From Pterobdella sp. o SKG-2022 (Eukaryota; Annelida; Clitellata; Hirudinida; Piscicolidae), in NCBI GenBank assembly GCA_964035795.1, contig OZ038320.1:12909076-12973075 (forward strand): 64,000 bases of DNA. The letters are read 5' to 3'. Under the pieces are notes generated by a model that saw nothing but the letters and a program-made list of their open reading frames with translations, had not been told where the DNA came from and did no database searches. The position numbers were made by a program, and so were the translations under genes. Below, in pieces: positions 29,101-42,806 of this stretch (its first letter is position 1; each line of letters begins with the position of its first letter).

Positions 29101-29403
29101 AAACTTTTTTCTCCACCCGGGTTCTTTTCCAATAACTTCATTGGCTTTTTTAAGAAAAAACACACATTTGGTTTTTTGACTCGAAGCCCATTGGTGAGAC
29201 ACGGTTAGTACTCCCGAAGCATTAACAGAAAATATAAGAATCTTTCTGTCTACTTTATCAAAAAAGTCTAAACAGGTTTGTTTATTATCTTCAGAAGAAT
29301 ACATGCGATGCCATTTTTCAGGTCTCAACTTCATTGTCTTCAAAATATAGTCAGCTATGAACTCCACTCGCACATCTCCTGTCTCGATCTCACTCATCGA
29401 CAT
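1..29403 (-). CDS. DNAH9/11/17: Outer-arm axonemal dynein heavy chain, beta type (3' end outside window)
   Basis: ATP-driven microtubule motor subunit of the ciliary outer dynein arm. I joined 80 exons by matching reading frames to the DNAH9/11/17 family; every junction keeps phase, and the sum is 12396 nt (4132 codons) ending in the family motif APGFP, so roughly 200-230 C-terminal residues are missing. P-loops are GPAGTGKT (residues 1848-1855, AAA1), GSAGTGKS (2129-2136, AAA2), GGAGTGKT (2456-2463, AAA3) and GVGGSGKQ (2799-2806, AAA4); the AAA1 Walker B is CFDEFNR (1898-1904). The start at 29403 opens [10 protein letters not shown] and gives the N-terminus the family expects. Exon coordinates are in the region entries below. 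Three introns appear to use GC donors. The catalytic motifs are intact and I saw no frameshift. Which vertebrate paralogue it matches best is unresolved; invertebrates often have one gene for the group. Confidence 0.96.
2611..2758. repeat. Foldback (MITE-like) element in dynein intron 72
   Basis: About 30-bp inverted ends: AAAACATCAATTTGAGG near 2618 and its complement near 2734-2752. The centre includes CATGAAACATTGGCATGCT, similar to the centre of the foldback at 35991-36173, so the two look like one non-autonomous family. No coding capacity. Confidence 0.6.
5257..7021 (-). other. Dynein exons 60-65: coiled-coil stalk and microtubule-binding domain
   Basis: Exons 6884-7021, 6722-6808, 6487-6579 (CC1, heptad-rich), 6155-6301 and 5912-6044 (tip), 5257-5567 (CC2). 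They cover residues about 3038-3340. The tip contains [21 protein letters not shown] and [16 protein letters not shown], the known microtubule-binding-domain pattern; CC2 follows [19 protein letters not shown]. Exon 62 ends at AATAAG followed by GCTGAT, so its intron lacks a GT donor. Confidence 0.92.
7223..8411 (-). other. Dynein exons 56-59: AAA4
   Basis: Exons 8106-8411, 7738-8043, 7480-7641, 7223-7399. Exon 56 has [13 protein letters not shown], the AAA4 P-loop; exon 57 has [20 protein letters not shown]; exon 59 ends in [15 protein letters not shown], the conserved entry into stalk helix CC1. Confidence 0.93.
8519..9769 (-). other. Dynein exons 52-55: AAA3
   Basis: Exons 9596-9769, 9219-9524, 8757-9158, 8519-8692. 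Exon 53 carries Walker A GGAGTGKT (codons near 9418-9441) and the Walker B region [12 protein letters not shown]; exon 54 carries [19 protein letters not shown] and the sensor-type stretch [18 protein letters not shown]3 is a regulatory ATP site in dyneins. Confidence 0.93.
9991..12463 (-). other. Dynein exons 43-51: AAA2
   Basis: Exons 12371-12463, 12026-12220, 11388-11454, 11145-11288, 10930-11057, 10692-10840, 10487-10580, 10141-10265, 9991-10054. The AAA2 P-loop GSAGTGKS is split: exon 45 ends after GSAGT plus the first base of the next Gly codon, and exon 46 opens with GKS. Downstream are the family stretches [35 protein letters not shown] and [14 protein letters not shown]. Intron 44 holds SINE copy 1. 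Confidence 0.9.
11671..11850 (-). mobile_element. tRNA-derived SINE, copy 1 (dynein intron 44)
   Basis: Read on the minus strand, the element opens with a tRNA-like head: A-box region TAGCTCAGTGG, B-box GGATTCGATCC, and an anticodon loop CTAATTA that would read AAT (Ile). An unrelated body shared with the other copies follows (ACAGTGTGTTTTCGCTACAT) and then a tail with GCGCC stem parts. The attached body and tail show it is a SINE rather than a working tRNA gene. Confidence 0.8.
12702..14629 (-). other. Dynein exons 38-42: AAA1, main ATPase module
   Basis: Exons 14543-14629, 14227-14361, 13759-13863, 13150-13307, 12702-12840. Exon 39 holds the Walker A loop GPAGTGKT, exon 40 the Walker B CFDEFNR, exon 41 the conserved [16 protein letters not shown] stretch, and exon 42 continues [17 protein letters not shown]. 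All are typical of an active AAA1 site, the site whose hydrolysis powers the stroke in dyneins. Confidence 0.93.
13436..13483 (+). repeat. Partial repeat copy in dynein intron 40
   Basis: A 48-base stretch (GATTCAAATCGTTTTTGTTA within it) differs at two positions from 57368-57415, the right outer arm of the foldback there. Confidence 0.75.
20041..20089 (+). repeat. Left inverted terminal repeat of the Penelope-like element
   Basis: Starts TACTGAAAATTATTTGAACA and ends TACAAAGCT; 48 of 49 bases match the reverse complement of 21995-22043. Confidence 0.9.
21995..22043 (-). repeat. Right inverted terminal repeat of the Penelope-like element
   Basis: Reverse complement of the left repeat with one C/T difference. 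Directly inside it, 21967-22000 carries one copy of the dispersed hairpin motif described elsewhere. Confidence 0.9.
23235..23416 (+). mobile_element. tRNA-derived SINE, copy 2 (dynein intron 16)
   Basis: Same order as the other copies: tRNA-like head (CCCCTATAGCTCAATGG; B-box GGGTTTGATCC), body CACAGTGTGTTTTCGCTACA, then a tail with the inverted pair AAGCGCTTTGATCTAGAA / AAAAGCGCTTTCTAGAT and a terminal ATTAC microrepeat. Such GCGC-stem tails recur in SINE and LINE 3' ends of many invertebrates. It is antisense to the host gene. Confidence 0.85.
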
Positions 29404-31329
29404 TTTGACAGTTCCACAACTTATTAAATATTATTCCTATTTTTTACTGAAAGAAAGTTAAAGTTTTTTAACATTGTGATATGAATCTTATAATGCTGAT
29501 AGGCTTGCACAAGTTAAATCTATAAAGTCGCCATGGAAACTGTTTCAAACTGTTTCTAAAGAGACAACAGGTGAAATGAAATCAAGCTAATCATAAGTTT
29601 AATAACATTTTAAATTCAAATATTTCAAATGATGATATTTTTTCAAGATTGCCTTAAATAAGATATTTTCTCAAATATTTTATATGAGTGACAGTTTTAT
29701 TACTTTAATTCCTATTTCATTTTTTTTGTTTTAAAGTTAAGAAATTAACAGACAGAAATGAATTTTAAAAGAAGCTTTGTTTTGACATTTTTTTTGGTGC
29801 TTTTGGTGGGTTTTCACCTAATGCATGCTAGTTTTGTTTTTCATTTCACTCAATTATTTTTCGAAATAAGTAAAAAAGTTACATGAAAAATAGTGTTGCA
29901 TGCACAACAAAAGTAAATTTGATTTGAATGTAAAAAAAATTGCAAAGCAGCTTGCGACAAAATGTTTTTTTGTGAAAAATCTGAAAAAAGAAAAAATAAA
30001 TGTCTTCTCAAGGCTGCAGACGAGAAAATGATCAAATCGGAATGTGACTTGCAGGCATCGTGGAGAAACCTTGTTGGTTATTTCTTGCATCAATTTGTCG
30101 ATAATATAATATAATTCATTTATATATTAATGACACAACGAGATAAATTCTAGTAAAAAAAAATATTGTTGCTTTTTCCATCATTTTTCCAGCTATAACT
30201 TCGTTTTTTTAGGTGGCATATAAGATCTTAATAGCCACTAACTAATTTCACTGGTTTTTTCCATCAGACTTTTTCTCTAGGGCTGCTAAAAGCTTTTAGA
30301 TAAATATTCGAAAAAACAACTGAAAGAGCAGTATTTTAATTTCACTTTTTTCATTTCTTAAATAATCCTACTTTTAAAAGCATTTCAAATTTGACTTGGT
30401 ATTGAAAAAACTATAAAAAATGAAACTCTGTCAAAACATATTATATTTTAAATATTAAAATTTTTTCAACTCAAAAATAAAAAGACAACATCTAAAAATA
30501 AGACCAAAACCTCTATAAAATGATTTTTGTTTTTCTAATAAACAATGCCCACTCAGCACAAAAAAACTGGGTGTGGATAATTCAATTGGATTCCGTATCT
30601 TTAGAATAATGTCTATATTTGATTTTCGAAATTATGGAAAGCATTGATACTATTTCTATGAAACTTCCAAAAATATACAGATAATCTTAATAGGAAAACA
30701 TTAACTCTATACATTTTTTGCATTTTTGTTTGTATTCGCTTCTTTGAGTTTTATTATAAACTTAATCACAAAAGTATGTCAGTTTCAAAAACTTTTCATG
30801 CAAAATTTTATCCGTTTAATTCTTTGTGAGTTGTCAGATCTATCTGCACTTTGCTGTTTCGAAATTGTATCACAGCATATAATTTTACATTGAATCTTTT
30901 AAGTTTGTTTACGTAAATTTTTTATGCATATTTGTTGCTTTGTGTATATTTTTTATGTTTTATTTTACTTTTTGTAATAGTTGAACATATTTTTTAAGTC
31001 TTTTTTTTAACTAAAACATTTCGAAAATAAACGAAAAAAAAGCATTAATCTTCTTAACATATTAATATATAATTCTAGTTTGGTTAAAGATAAAAATTCT
31101 TTTAAACCTAGTGTAATCTGTTAAAAAATATTTGATATTTATAAAAAAATTAATAGCGAGCGTATAGGCTCTTTCAAAAATTCTCACGTTGAAAAATCAA
31201 ATTTATAAAAAATTAAAGTATCATAACTTATTTCAACTAAATTTGAAACACTACAAATTATTATTTTTATCCAAGCTATTTTTACTCTTTGCTTTAAAGT
31301 GAATTAGTCACAAAACATTGGTAGAAAAT
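29404..31329. other. Intergenic: shared upstream region of dynein and ZMPSTE24
   Basis: The two genes diverge from this 1.9-kb stretch. Apart from the X-box at 29527-29540 I see only AT-rich sequence with no supported exon, repeat or RNA. Confidence 0.6.
29527..29540. promoter_or_regulatory. X-box (RFX-type site) upstream of dynein
   Basis: GTCGCCATGGAAAC fits the X-box consensus GTHNYYATRRNAAC at every position and reads as a match on both strands. It lies 123 bases upstream of the dynein start codon. X-boxes bound by RFX factors are the standard promoter element of ciliary genes in animals, so position and target agree. Function is inferred. Confidence 0.7.
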
Positions 31330-35889
<4,560 letters not shown>

Positions 35890-35990
35890 GGTTTCAAATT
35901 AATCCGGTTGCCGAACTTAAATGTGCTCTCATTTATAAAAACCATAAAATATATATATCTCCAGAGACATCTTATGTATATTTTGAATAA

Positions 35991-36173
35991 CAATTAAACT
36001 TTAAAAACATCAATTGAGGATTCATACGTTTATTTAAAATAAAAGCTATAATTTTCGATAAATATAGCCTTATCATAAAACATTAGCATGCTAAAGCTAT
36101 ACTTATCGAAAATTATAGCTTTTATTTCAAATAAATGTGTGAATCCTCAATTGATGTTTCAAAGTTTAATTGC
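35991..36173. repeat. Long foldback just after the ZMPSTE24 stop
   Basis: Two arms of about 78-80 bp, nearly identical in inverse orientation, face each other across a loop of about 26 bp; both contain AACATCAATTGAGGATTCA and AAAAGCTATAATTTTCGATA. It starts about 100 bp after the stop codon and may be inside the 3' UTR. Same family as 2611-2758. Confidence 0.85.
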
Positions 36174-37830
36174 CATAGAATATATATGTTTTTCATATTG
36201 CTAATTCGAATTTAGTTTGAAGAAATTTTGGAAATTGTTAGGAAATCGGCTTTTTTGAATTAATTTTTCAAAAGATTTAATAAATATTTTTAAAAAATTA
36301 TTTTGCTTTACTTTTAAATGATAAACCTCTAAATTAATACCGTTTAGAACATCGTCTTGCCTCGTAACTATAGTGGCGGGTATAAGACTGTGAAATAATA
36401 ATTTTTAAAATTTTATCGATTTTTGTTTCAGAAATAAGATGGCTAAAGAAATGTCACGTTCAAACCATGATTGATCTACAGCCAAAGGCCTTAAAAAATA
36501 ATTCTGATGCTTTTTTAAGATCGTGCTACTAGCAGTGCACTTTATCAAGTTGTATAAATTAAATTTTCTCATCACTAAACTAATTTATGAGTTTTCATGA
36601 TCCTTTCTTCAACCAAAATTTCCACTGAGTTTTGAGTTGCTGATTCACTAAAGTAAATAAGTTTTTTTGAAAAAAATTAAATATGGTAAACAAGCAAATG
36701 TCTTAAAAATTTCAAACGTAATATTTATATTCAGAATAGGATAAAGCTGATTTTATCGCTTTAAAGCTTTTTTAACTAACATCCTATGATATTTATCTGT
36801 GAGGGCAGGTGTTTTTCCACTTTTTATTTTTCTATTATGATTGTTGAATTTGTTCAAAATGACTTATCTAAACTTAAAACCTCGAAAATTTTCATTCCGT
36901 TATAGTAATAATCCTTAGTTTGAACTAATTTCAAATTTTTGAACACTTTTATGGGTCAATTTCTAATGAAGATTTGTGGCTGCAAATTATCCATGTTGCA
37001 ATACAATTGCATTTTCGAGCAATTGAATATTTGATGCTAGTCTATCAAACAAATGGAAATAATTTTTAATGGCAGTGTCATCTACTTGTAGGAATTCTAT
37101 GAGAAGCTTATAATCGTATGAATTCCCAAAAGAATGACATTTCTTGGTTTTGCATTGTAGTTACTGTAAAAGAATTATTATGGATAAAAGAATTTTTAAG
37201 CGCTCGTTGTTTAAGCCTATAGAATGACCCTGATATATTTAACTCGTAATATGCTCAGAAATAACAGTGGTTTGGCGCGTCTTCCGTATGCACAATGACG
37301 GAATCTTTTAAAAATCTTTATGAAAAATTCAACAAAGATTTAGGATATCAAGAATACGCAATTCTAAGGTATAAGTAAAACATTAAGTACATCAACCTTC
37401 GACAAAGAGTTGAATGCAGATTCTCAAAAAAAAAGTTGATAAAAATGCTTAGAGAAGTGGCAAATAAATTTTTTTTTCAAACATTCTCTTTCATTTTTTG
37501 CAAATGGGTAAAAGACTGCAAAGCCCTTATCGGCTTCTATAGCCACGACAGAAAATAAAAATCTTGAGTACTTTTAAATATGCTTTGTGGGAGCAATTTC
37601 ATGTCATGTCAAGCAGGAAAAATGATGATTTCATAATTCTTCATAATATTTTGAATATGTTAAAAAGCTGTAAAACTGAACACTAAGAGCCAGTTAATAA
37701 GTTAGCTAGAAGAAGCTTGGTGTATAGACTCACTTGAAAACCCAGCTGTAGGTAACAAGTATTTAAGATAATATAAATTTAATTTCAAATTATTTTTTTT
37801 TTCAAAGTTAATACGCCACGGAAACTGTAT
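36174..37830. other. Intergenic, possible transposase remnant
   Basis: No gene is supported. On the minus strand, 36960-37450 has patches of coding-like sequence (for example SYDYKLLIEFLQVDDTAIKN near 37050-37115) broken by stops. It may be an old transposase, family not recognised. Confidence 0.35.
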
Positions 37831-39294
37831 TTATTTAACTTTTTCATGCCCTTTTTTAGGTTTATTCAATTTGTTTGCGTTATGACGTAGCATTTTTTTC
37901 TTTTTGGGAGTTTTTGAGATTTCGACTTTTTCTTTTGTTTTTCCTGTCTTTTCATTAAATGGTAACTGATATATTTGGATGGCTGGTTCTAAATTATCCA
38001 CATCGCTATAGACTTCAGGCTCATTTATGGTGTTTTCATTCACATCGGAAGTAGGCAGATCTTTTACTATTGAAGTAGTCCTCGAATCTTCATTTGAAAA
38101 TTTTCTTGTTTGTATTTTTGTTTCATATTCTCTTCTTTTGCCGATCGCTACCCCAATTGTGAAAACAGAAAACCTGAAGTTTATTTTGAAATTTAAAGAG
38201 TTATTAAAAATTTAATCGTTGTATTAATAGAATAATAAAAAAAACAACTTATCTAATAGCAAGCAGACTTACAGACATAATGTTAAACCCAGAGCAATCA
38301 TTACAAAAGATATTTTTTTGGCCTTGATCAACCATGGTGCTTTTGTTTCAATAAGGGTTTCAATTGATTTTTTAATTAACGTTGTTTGAGTATCAAAAAT
38401 TTGGGGCATTAATTCAATTATTTTTATCTCAATTACTATTTTAAAAATACTATTATAATTTTTATAAAAATAACGCAAAATGTTACGTAGTTAATGAAAA
38501 TATAATATTGGAATTATAGTGAGCGATAAAATATAATTCTTACGTGCTTGTTTTTTCAATACCGTTTTTTGGGAAATTTTGTTGTTGGAATTAAACAGCT
38601 TTTCTGTTTATTTGTTTTTTATTATTCTAGTTGATTATTTCAGCTATCGAGCCATTATTTTTAAATGTCACTAAAACCTAAAATACTTAAATATTGAGTT
38701 TTTATGTTTATTTAACAGACCTTTTGTTGTTTCAATTGAAAGTTCACACAAAGCAAAGTTTTTTGATGAAGCATGTGAAAAGGTAATCTTTTGAATTGTT
38801 TGGTCTTCGATAATACAATGCAAGTGGGAGCTGTTAATACGGCAATCCTTTATGGGCACTTCATTTGTGTCATTGTATCCGAGAAACGCACTGAGTTCTG
38901 TGTTCCTTCAAAGAGTACTAATCGTTAAAAAATTACTAATTGAAAGCTCAGTATTTGTCATTGGAGGAAAAAATTCATAATTAATAATGCATTTGAAGCT
39001 GTTTCAATAAGAAATCAACAATCTCAAAAATTTTATAACGTATATTTTTAGTTTGATAATTTGTAGTATGTTAAGTAGATTATGAAGTTTCATACCCTTT
39101 AAAGATAGCATCGATTGCATAACTAAACGTAGATTTTAAATAATTTTTGTTAAATTTAAAGTTTAGTTTTGTATCTTTGGAAAGTTTAAAGCAAGAATCA
39201 TGATTTTTATCAGTTAGGTTTTTGATATCGATAGAAAGCCTAATGTTCGAGCTGGTGATTAAATACTTTTCTTGAGCTTCTCTTATTATATTAT
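37831..39294 (-). CDS. Unrecognised single-pass membrane protein (5' exons not found)
   Basis: Four exons join in phase: 39096-39294, 38721-38905, 38273-38435, 37831-38173 (stop at 37831). Exon 39096-39294 begins in phase 1 after a good polypyrimidine acceptor, so at least one upstream exon exists. The product has an extracellular-looking part with a close cysteine pair (DCRINSSHLHCII), then one hydrophobic segment of about 22 residues (FVMIALGLTLCLFSVFTIGV) split by an intron, then GKRREYE and a Lys-rich tail ending KKGHEKVK, suggesting type I topology. The C-x6-C pair and the basic residues after the membrane segment faintly recall integrin alpha chains, but there is no GFFKR and I do not assign that family. 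Confidence 0.7.
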
Positions 39295-40963
39295 CTGTAT
39301 ATTTTTTGTTTAAGAATAAGAAAAAAATCCTTATTGAAATAAAAGGATATTTTATAGCGACATTCTATCTGAGTATATATTAGTGGTGAATATTGAATAT
39401 TTGTAATGAAATTTTGGCAGCGTTCAAAAGTTAAGGAAGTTCATATTAAACCCCAGGCTCAAAAGCCGACAAACTAGCATTGAAAAAACCTGATGATGTC
39501 GTAGAAGATAAAAAAAGGATTAAATAAAGCCCTATTAAGCCGACATTTTTAGAAAAATTTCTGTTCAATGTTTTGCTTCGGTTCATTTTTGTTTAGTTTA
39601 TACGTGAAACGACCAATGTTTAAAATAAATTTATTTTCAAAAGTTACTTTTATTTATTTTCTTAAAACCTTTCTCATTGAAACTAAATATTTTTAGATGT
39701 ATTTCTACATCTTTTATTCAATATAAAATACTTTCAACTACTATTTTGGTTTTGGTAAGACTTTGTCAAAAAATTAGCATGCAAATTAATGGCTCAAAAT
39801 AAAAAAATAGTGTCGGAGACCTTAAGACAGTCTCTCGTTCCTATAATAATACTAGTACTTCGTTTGTTTGTTTGTGTGATTATAATGCAGTGGGTTTCAA
39901 AACATCGTACATCTCGAAATCTGTAATTGTTCGGATTATTGAAAATTTGAAGTTTATCTGAACAAACATATTCAAAAATGTTACTGTTTAAGTTGAAGCC
40001 TGTGAAGAAGCGTATAGTTTTCGCTTAAACACTCCATAATGCAAAACCTTTGCCTTAAACTTTAATTTCGCTTAGTTCAAACAACAAAAATTCACTCTTA
40101 ACCCGAAAAATTTATTTTAATCTGAATTCAACCAATGATGTAGACTTTCTTAAAAATATTTCTTGTTAAGTTTCAATTCCGGGAAAATACATTAAACTTT
40201 TAAAGCAATGCTCCTTTCTGCGTCTAGATTTTATGCACTGTAGTAGTCAGAACTTGTCACTTTTTTCATTGAGCAGTTTTGTTAAAATGCATAAATTTGG
40301 TATTTTGGTGTTGAAATGGATATTGAACACCGAAGCTTTTAATAATGTTGTGCAATGAATCTTTTTGTACTTGGAGTGTTTAGTAACGTAAGTTGTGCTC
40401 ATCATAAACTTAGTAACTAAAAAACAGATTTTGTCTACTAAACATCTATTATGAATGAATTAAATAAGTTATCAAAGTTTTTGTGTTTTTAAACAAGAAG
40501 TTGTTTTTTTTCGTTTCGAATTTTAAAAATAGTTCAAAGTTCAATCAAAAATTAAAAATTCTTAACCTATTAACCAGGTCTTAAGACCGAGACTCTAGAC
40601 CAACCATTTAGATACTCACGGTAAGAAACTATTATAGAATAATATCAAAAAGAATGTCATATTAAAAACTTTTTTTATAATTTTATTATCAATACTTAAA
40701 AGCTGTATTTGATCTATCTTTCATTTTATTAATAGGAATTTTTTGACTTCAATTCGTGATATCTATATACAAAGTACTCTTAACTTAACTGCGTATTCGT
40801 TTCTCGATGTTTTCAAGTTGGGATTTAAAAATTTTTTTATACAATTTTATAATAATTATTTAAAATATTATCTTTTTTATTATAGGAAAAATTATCTAAA
40901 TCAAATTTTAAAATTGCAGCATTGAAAATCATTCTATAAAAAGAAGCTTGAAGTTTCGATGAA
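39295..40963. other. Intergenic, may hold 5' exons of both neighbours
   Basis: Candidate plus-strand exons with compatible phases are 40578-40620 (donor ACG/GTAAGA) and 40736-40792, joining to 40954; they would add about 35 residues to the downstream gene. A short ATG exon with donor AAC/GTAAGT lies at 40355-40387 but its phase does not fit. A CCTGATGATG motif at 39490 resembles the one at 43445. Upstream exons of the minus-strand gene were not identified. Confidence 0.35.
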
Positions 40964-42806
40964 ATGAAAGCTTTAAAAACTCTCAATAATTCATTAGAAT
41001 ATATAGGAAAACTTTTATACTCCCATTTGATGGTGAACCTATTTTTGAAGATTGCTGACTTTTGGTTTTGTCTTGTTAAATCTTCAGTCCTACCTATTTG
41101 CCACTCATTTTCAGGTAAAAGTTCTTTTTAAAATACTATCAGTTTTATCATTATTGAAATAGTTAAAGTTTAATAAAACTAATAAAGGTATTGATTAATA
41201 ATTTTATTTACAGTTTTAAAGATAGATTTATATGTATGCAGCATTGTTGAATTTTTGAAACATAACAGCTTGACAAAGAAATTACATGTAAGTGTAAAAT
41301 TCTCTAACTTATATAGTAATTTGTTTATTTTTTCAAAGGTTAATGATATTTTATAGAATTAAATGTATTTCTAAATAAGTATAAGCATTAAGCATTAATG
41401 TAGATAAATTAGTTTCAAACCATACCATTTATTTATCTGTTAAGAGTTGTCAAAGTATTCTTTTTTATTCAATAAAATATTAAAAGTCTTAAATATTAAA
41501 CTTGAAAGTTTCCAAATATTTATATACTTTAAAGTTAAAAGTCTTTTAATCAAAATTTGACTTATGCATTAAAAATAGCTATAATTTATTTATTTGAGCT
41601 CATTATTTTAATATGAATAATTATTTGTGGTGTTTTTATATATCTTGATAAATACCAAACTTTTGAAAAAAGATAATTTACTCTACATTATTAAAATTTT
41701 CTAAACTCTTGTTTTATTCTTATGATCACTGGGTAATTTCATATAAAAATTAAATGATTACCAGGTCTCTACCATTATCACATCCACACAAAATCTCTTA
41801 CCTTCGGATTTAGTATGGTTTTCTAATCTTGCTGATGCTGTTTTGTACTTTCCTTCTTCAATCATTGTAAGTCTGTGTATTTGTGTTGATCACTTTATGA
41901 AGTTGTGAGTAGTTTTTGAACCGATTTGAAAAATGCATTACTTAAATTAAATAATATTTAGGGAAATTATAATAATAAAAAAGCTCAAAAATAACAACAG
42001 AATTTTTTGATCTAAAACTGTTTGAACTTGTTAATAAATTTTCAAATACATCATCAGTTTCAAACTATTTTTGCATTTTTCTATATACTTATATACTTCA
42101 AGAATCTTCCTAGACTTTTCTGAAGGCTGAATTGACTAAATAGATTCTAACTAGCCATTAATAAATGTACTAAACCAAATACAATTGATAATTAAGTTCT
42201 GCTCTAATAATTTTTTGTATAGACACTATAAAGCACTACTAAAAATGATTTATATAAAAATGTAAAATTTATCAATAGTCTTATTCAAATAACTTTAATA
42301 AATAACCAATTTTCATCTAAATTTATTTCATTTAAAATTACCTAATAGCTAATACAATTGAAAATATTACATGCTTATTCACCTCATCATTTCATCCAAA
42401 TCCCACTATTTAATACTTCAACATCAAAACTTATTTTGAACTTGTGTGATGGAAGCCATGACAGATTAACATTGACACTCACAGGTGCCTTATAGAAGTA
42501 TCAACAACAGCATATGGCTGCATGAGAATGATCATGTATTCATGGAATATATTGGTGAGACCTACGATAACAATACATCTATATACATATGAAGATACAT
42601 AAATAATAATAATATCCATATTAGATTTTACTGCTGTAGGCGTCCCAGTAGCTGGGGTATACAGCAGTCGGCTAATGAAAGCCATTTTTAGTTGGGACAA
42701 AGTTTTCATAGAACTGCCAGCCCAAGCTAACGTCCAACTTGAAACTATCGGATTTCAAAAACCGCCGTTCCCACACTTAGGCAGTTTGCCTTGCCGTTGT
42801 CAATAA
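40964..42806 (+). CDS. Unrecognised five-exon gene, at least 192 aa
   Basis: Exons 40964-41114, 41214-41287, 41765-41866, 42485-42554, 42625-42806 all have standard GT-AG borders (GTAAAA, GTAAGT, GTAAGT, GTGAGA donors) and keep phase 1-0-0-1 to a stop, 579 nt in all. That consistency argues for a real gene although no single exon exceeds 61 codons. The N-terminal half is helical and hydrophobic (VNLFLKIADFWFCLV; LVWFSNLADAVLYF), with no clear signal peptide; the C-terminal half is mixed and ends in SLPCRCQ. The ATG at 40964 may not be the true start, since upstream exons with matching phase exist. AATAAA overlaps the stop codon. I recognise no family. Confidence 0.62.

Larger units (their letters stand above)
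14798..29403 (-). other. Dynein exons 1-37: tail and linker region
   Basis: Exons 1-37 encode residues 1-1807, the tail that binds intermediate chains and the partner heavy chain, then the linker. Exons in transcript order: 29044-29403, 28679-28878, 27903-28092, 27709-27808, 27441-27652, 27152-27385, 26927-27094, 26285-26401, 25976-26129, 25510-25629, 25271-25322, 24987-25113, 24730-24882, 24322-24430, 23969-24213, 23522-23707, 22857-23003, 22515-22606, 22177-22339, 19744-19913, 19489-19576, 19215-19349, 18935-19064, 18638-18711, 18498-18566, 18215-18378, 18058-18157, 17811-17879, 17507-17752, 17119-17211, 16819-16950, 16277-16495, 15921-16061, 15630-15776, 15416-15502, 15139-15270, 14798-14893. 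The exon 10/11 junction is the least certain. Exons 18 and 35 end in GC donors. Confidence 0.88.

Noticed and set aside
40743..40925. 60-codon plus-strand open frame as a separate gene
   Set aside because: Only its first part fits splice phases and it may be one exon of the downstream gene; the rest is AT-rich read-through.
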